Below, piece by piece: positions 61,714 through 64,000 of a stretch of DNA of 64,000 nt (positions are counted from its first letter, which is position 1; every line of letters begins with the position of its first letter). The translations under genes and the position numbers were made by a program. The notes beneath the pieces are model-generated. The model saw only the letters and a list, made by a program, of their open reading frames with translations, was not told the DNA's origin and ran no database searches. The DNA comes from an uncultured Alistipes sp. (GTDB lineage: Bacteria > Bacteroidota > Bacteroidia > Bacteroidales > Rikenellaceae): NCBI GenBank assembly GCA_938014215.1, contig CALLRW010000040.1, positions 1-64,000 on the forward strand, given 5' to 3'.

Positions 61714-64000
61714 TTAGAACTGAATGTTGATGCCGCCCGAGATGGTCCGAACCGGCGAGTAGGAGGCCTGCGAGGTCGATCCGGCGTAGGAGTAGCGCGG
61801 GTCGAAGCCCTGGCGGCGCGACCAGTAGTAGACGTTCTCGCAAGCGAGGTAGATACGGATGCGGTCGATACCGAACTTCCGCGTGATGTGCGACGGAAGC
61901 GTGTATCCGAAGTTGATGTTCTGCAGGTTCAGGTAGCTGGCGTCGAGCAGGAAGCGATCCGACTGTGCGTTCTGGTCCTGATCCTCATACTGCAGACGCG
62001 GGATGTTCGAGTTGCTGTTCTCAGGGGTCCAGACGTTGAGGATATCCTTGTGCCAGTTCATACCCGTCGACTTGTTGGCCGGCGAGTACATGGCGGCTGC
62101 ATAACCCGAATCGTAGGCCAGACCTCCGATCTGGTAGGTGAACGCAACGCTCAGGTCGAACCCGTAGAAGTTCAACGAGGTGCCGAAACCGCCGTAGAGA
62201 TCCGGAATCGGGTCGCCGCAGAGGTAATCCGTAGCCTTGGCAAACTCGGTCGTGGTCGTACGGCCGATGATGTTGCCATCCTTGTCGGTCTCATCCATGT
62301 ACCACATCGACTTTCCGTTCTCGGCAACGCCGGCATATTTCTTCATGTAGAAGGTGTACATCGGGAGTCCCTCGCCATAGAAGGTCGTACCGCTGACATA
62401 ACCCTGGTAGCCCTCGACCACCTTGTTGCGGCGCTCGGCGGGCAGCATGGTGATGCGGTTGCGCAGGTGGGTCATGTTGAGGTTGATGTCCCACTGTACA
62501 TTTTCGCGGCGGATCGGGGCGAAGTTCAGCTCGATCTCGACACCGCTGTTGTGCATGTCGCCCACGTTGGCGTAGTACGACGAGTAACCCATCGACGGTG
62601 CCACCGGGAACGAGAGGAGCATGTCGGTCGTCTTGCGCAGGAAGTACTCGACACCTCCCGATACGAGACCCTTCATGAAGCTGAATTCGGCTCCGACGTT
62701 GAAGTTGGTGTTGGTCTCCCACGTAATGTTCTCGGCACCCTTCGAGTTGAAGACGGTCGATACCTCGCCGTTGGCGTTCTCGATCGTGTAGGTGTTCGTG
62801 TAGCGGAAGTTACCGATGTTGTCGTTACCCTGCGAACCGATCGAGGCCTTCAGCTTGAGGTTGTCAAGCCACTCCTGGGTTCCGGCCATGAAGTTCTCGC
62901 GGGTGATGATCCACGCGCCGCCGACCGACCAGAAGTTACCCCAGCGGTGATCGGGGTGGAAGCGCGACGAGGCGTCGCGGCGGTACGAGGCCGAGAGGAA
63001 ATATTTGCTGTTGTAGTCGTACATCACGCGGGCGAAGTAACCCTCGTTGTTGTACTCGGTGCGGTACGACGAAGCGCTCTGCTTGTCGATGATGGCACCC
63101 GAGAGTTCGTCGTTCTCCTCGGTGAGCATGTGGCTCTTGGCGGCCGAGAGGACGTAGGCCTTGCTGTCGTAGGACTCGTGACCTACCATGATGTTGACGT
63201 TGTGGTGTCCGAACTGCTTGGTGTAGTTCAGGATCTGCTGCATGTTGAACTCGAGCTGGCGCGAGTGGCCTTTCGAGATGAGACCCTTTTCGCTGACGAA
63301 CTGTCCGAAGTAGGGGTTCTTGATGGTCGTCGAGCGGGTCTCGTCGAGCGTGACGCCGGCGTTGAAGGTGAACTTGAAGTCCTTGAGGAACGTCACGTCA
63401 AAGTAGGCCGTACCGTTGAAGGCGTTGCCTTCGGAGGCCTGCGTGTTGAGGCGCGACTCGGAGAGGGCGTTGCTGTTGGTGAAGATCGAACGCTCCATGC
63501 CGGCATTCTGGCCGTAGTCGTAGCGTTTGATGCCATCCTCGGTGTAGAGGATGTTGCCCTCGCCGTCGCGGATATAGAGCGGGTAGATCGGACCGATGGT
63601 GGTCGTGTAGGCGAAGACGTTGCCCGAGCTGTTGCTGGCGCCGTCGTCGTCGATCTGGTTGTAGTGGAAGCGCGAGTAGGTGGCGTTCGCTCCCATCTTG
63701 AGCCAACTTTTGGCCTGGTAGTCCATCTTCAGACGCGTCGTGAAACGATCCATGTCCGAATTGTAGGCGATACCTTCGTTGTTGAGATAACCGAACGATG
63801 CATATACCGAAGTCTTGTCACCCATTCCGGAAATGCTGAGGTTGTACTCCTGGCGCAGCGACGTGCGGAAGGCAGCGTCGGTCCAGTCGTCGGGTTTTAC
63901 GTAATATTCCTGACCTTCGTAAACGAGCCGGCGTCCGAGCGTGGCATTCGGATTGACCTTGCCGTTGATACCGATGAACTCCTGTCCTTCGGGAACGGTG
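61714..64000 (-). CDS. SusC/RagA-family TonB-dependent importer, C-terminal part (PUL2)
   Basis: The frame runs open from the right edge to the stop at 61714, giving the last 761 residues of a SusC. The window lacks the signal peptide, regulatory domain and plug. Barrel features are clear: repeated aromatic strands, FLSASYRRDASSRFHPDHRWGNFWSVG near the middle, the late LLDASYLNLQNINFGYTLP, and a short terminal strand GGINIQF. It should form a pair with the SusD encoded next. In-frame ATGs such as 63825 are internal and not starts. Confidence 0.93.
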   Translation of the reverse strand, partial: TVPEGQEFIGINGKVNPNATLGRRLVYEGQEYYVKPDDWTDAAFRTSLRQEYNLSISGMGDKTSVYASFGYLNNEGIAYNSDMDRFTTRLKMDYQAKSWLKMGANATYSRFHYNQIDDDGASNSSGNVFAYTTTIGPIYPLYIRDGEGNILYTEDGIKRYDYGQNAGMERSIFTNSNALSESRLNTQASEGNAFNGTAYFDVTFLKDFKFTFNAGVTLDETRSTTIKNPYFGQFVSEKGLISKGHSRQLEFNMQQILNYTKQFGHHNVNIMVGHESYDSKAYVLSAAKSHMLTEENDELSGAIIDKQSASSYRTEYNNEGYFARVMYDYNSKYFLSASYRRDASSRFHPDHRWGNFWSVGGAWIITRENFMAGTQEWLDNLKLKASIGSQGNDNIGNFRYTNTYTIENANGEVSTVFNSKGAENITWETNTNFNVGAEFSFMKGLVSGGVEYFLRKTTDMLLSFPVAPSMGYSSYYANVGDMHNSGVEIELNFAPIRRENVQWDINLNMTHLRNRITMLPAERRNKVVEGYQGYVSGTTFYGEGLPMYTFYMKKYAGVAENGKSMWYMDETDKDGNIIGRTTTTEFAKATDYLCGDPIPDLYGGFGTSLNFYGFDLSVAFTYQIGGLAYDSGYAAAMYSPANKSTGMNWHKDILNVWTPENSNSNIPRLQYEDQDQNAQSDRFLLDASYLNLQNINFGYTLPSHITRKFGIDRIRIYLACENVYYWSRRQGFDPRYSYAGSTSQASYSPVRTISGGINIQF

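Overview
The window looks like a chromosome segment of a GC-rich member of the Bacteroidales, most likely Alistipes or a close Rikenellaceae relative. Three things support this: two SusC/SusD loci and a third TonB-dependent receptor system, many lipoproteins with acidic residues after the lipobox cysteine, and Bacteroidetes-type promoters (TAnnTTTG -7 boxes) in front of many transcription units with no Shine-Dalgarno pattern. The genus is an inference from overall character. No search was run.

Layout. 1-2991: end of a surface-protein operon with two tandem DUF5074/YncE-like propeller lipoproteins that resemble the BtuG type. 3073-6542: aspartate ammonia-lyase, then a divergent AraC regulator / EamA exporter pair. 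6627-11751: TonB receptor, DUF4374 lipoprotein and PepSY membrane protein, the XusABC siderophore-capture layout. 11981-15475: Tex and an anaerobic sulfatase-maturase-like radical SAM enzyme. 15536-28380: a polysaccharide-utilisation locus (PUL1) on the minus strand: two BACON lipoproteins, SusC, SusD, a calcineurin-like phosphoesterase and a GH31 glycosidase, followed by a separately promoted DUF6377 membrane regulator. 28381-29430: PUL1 promoter region, then RNase P RNA with its own promoter and terminator. 29540-36761: aldehyde dehydrogenase and a six-gene MoxR/DUF58/Bat operon. 37264-44809: UvrD/PcrA helicase, glycosyltransferase and endonuclease III; then DHH phosphoesterase, LysR regulator and YeiH-family membrane protein. 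44893-49216: GNAT, AmpG-like MFS carrier and a GH97 alpha-glucosidase. 49547-54871: Nudix-type regulator with xylulokinase, xylose isomerase and xylose symporter. 54974-64000: a second SusC/SusD locus (PUL2) that carries a subtilisin-like protease, a large unknown lipoprotein and a small lipocalin-like lipoprotein instead of glycosidases. Its SusC runs off the right edge.

How the parts work together. PUL1 should bind, import and trim an alpha-linked glycan, with a phosphatase/phosphodiesterase step. PUL2 looks like a protein- or peptide-directed counterpart. The Xus-like system should bring in ferric siderophores. The xyl operon takes free xylose to xylulose-5-phosphate under a Nudix-fold sensor. 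Convergent gene pairs mostly share strong bidirectional terminators (about 3030, 6590, 44850, 47185 and 54930). Most long alternative-frame ORFs are antisense shadows caused by high GC at third codon positions.
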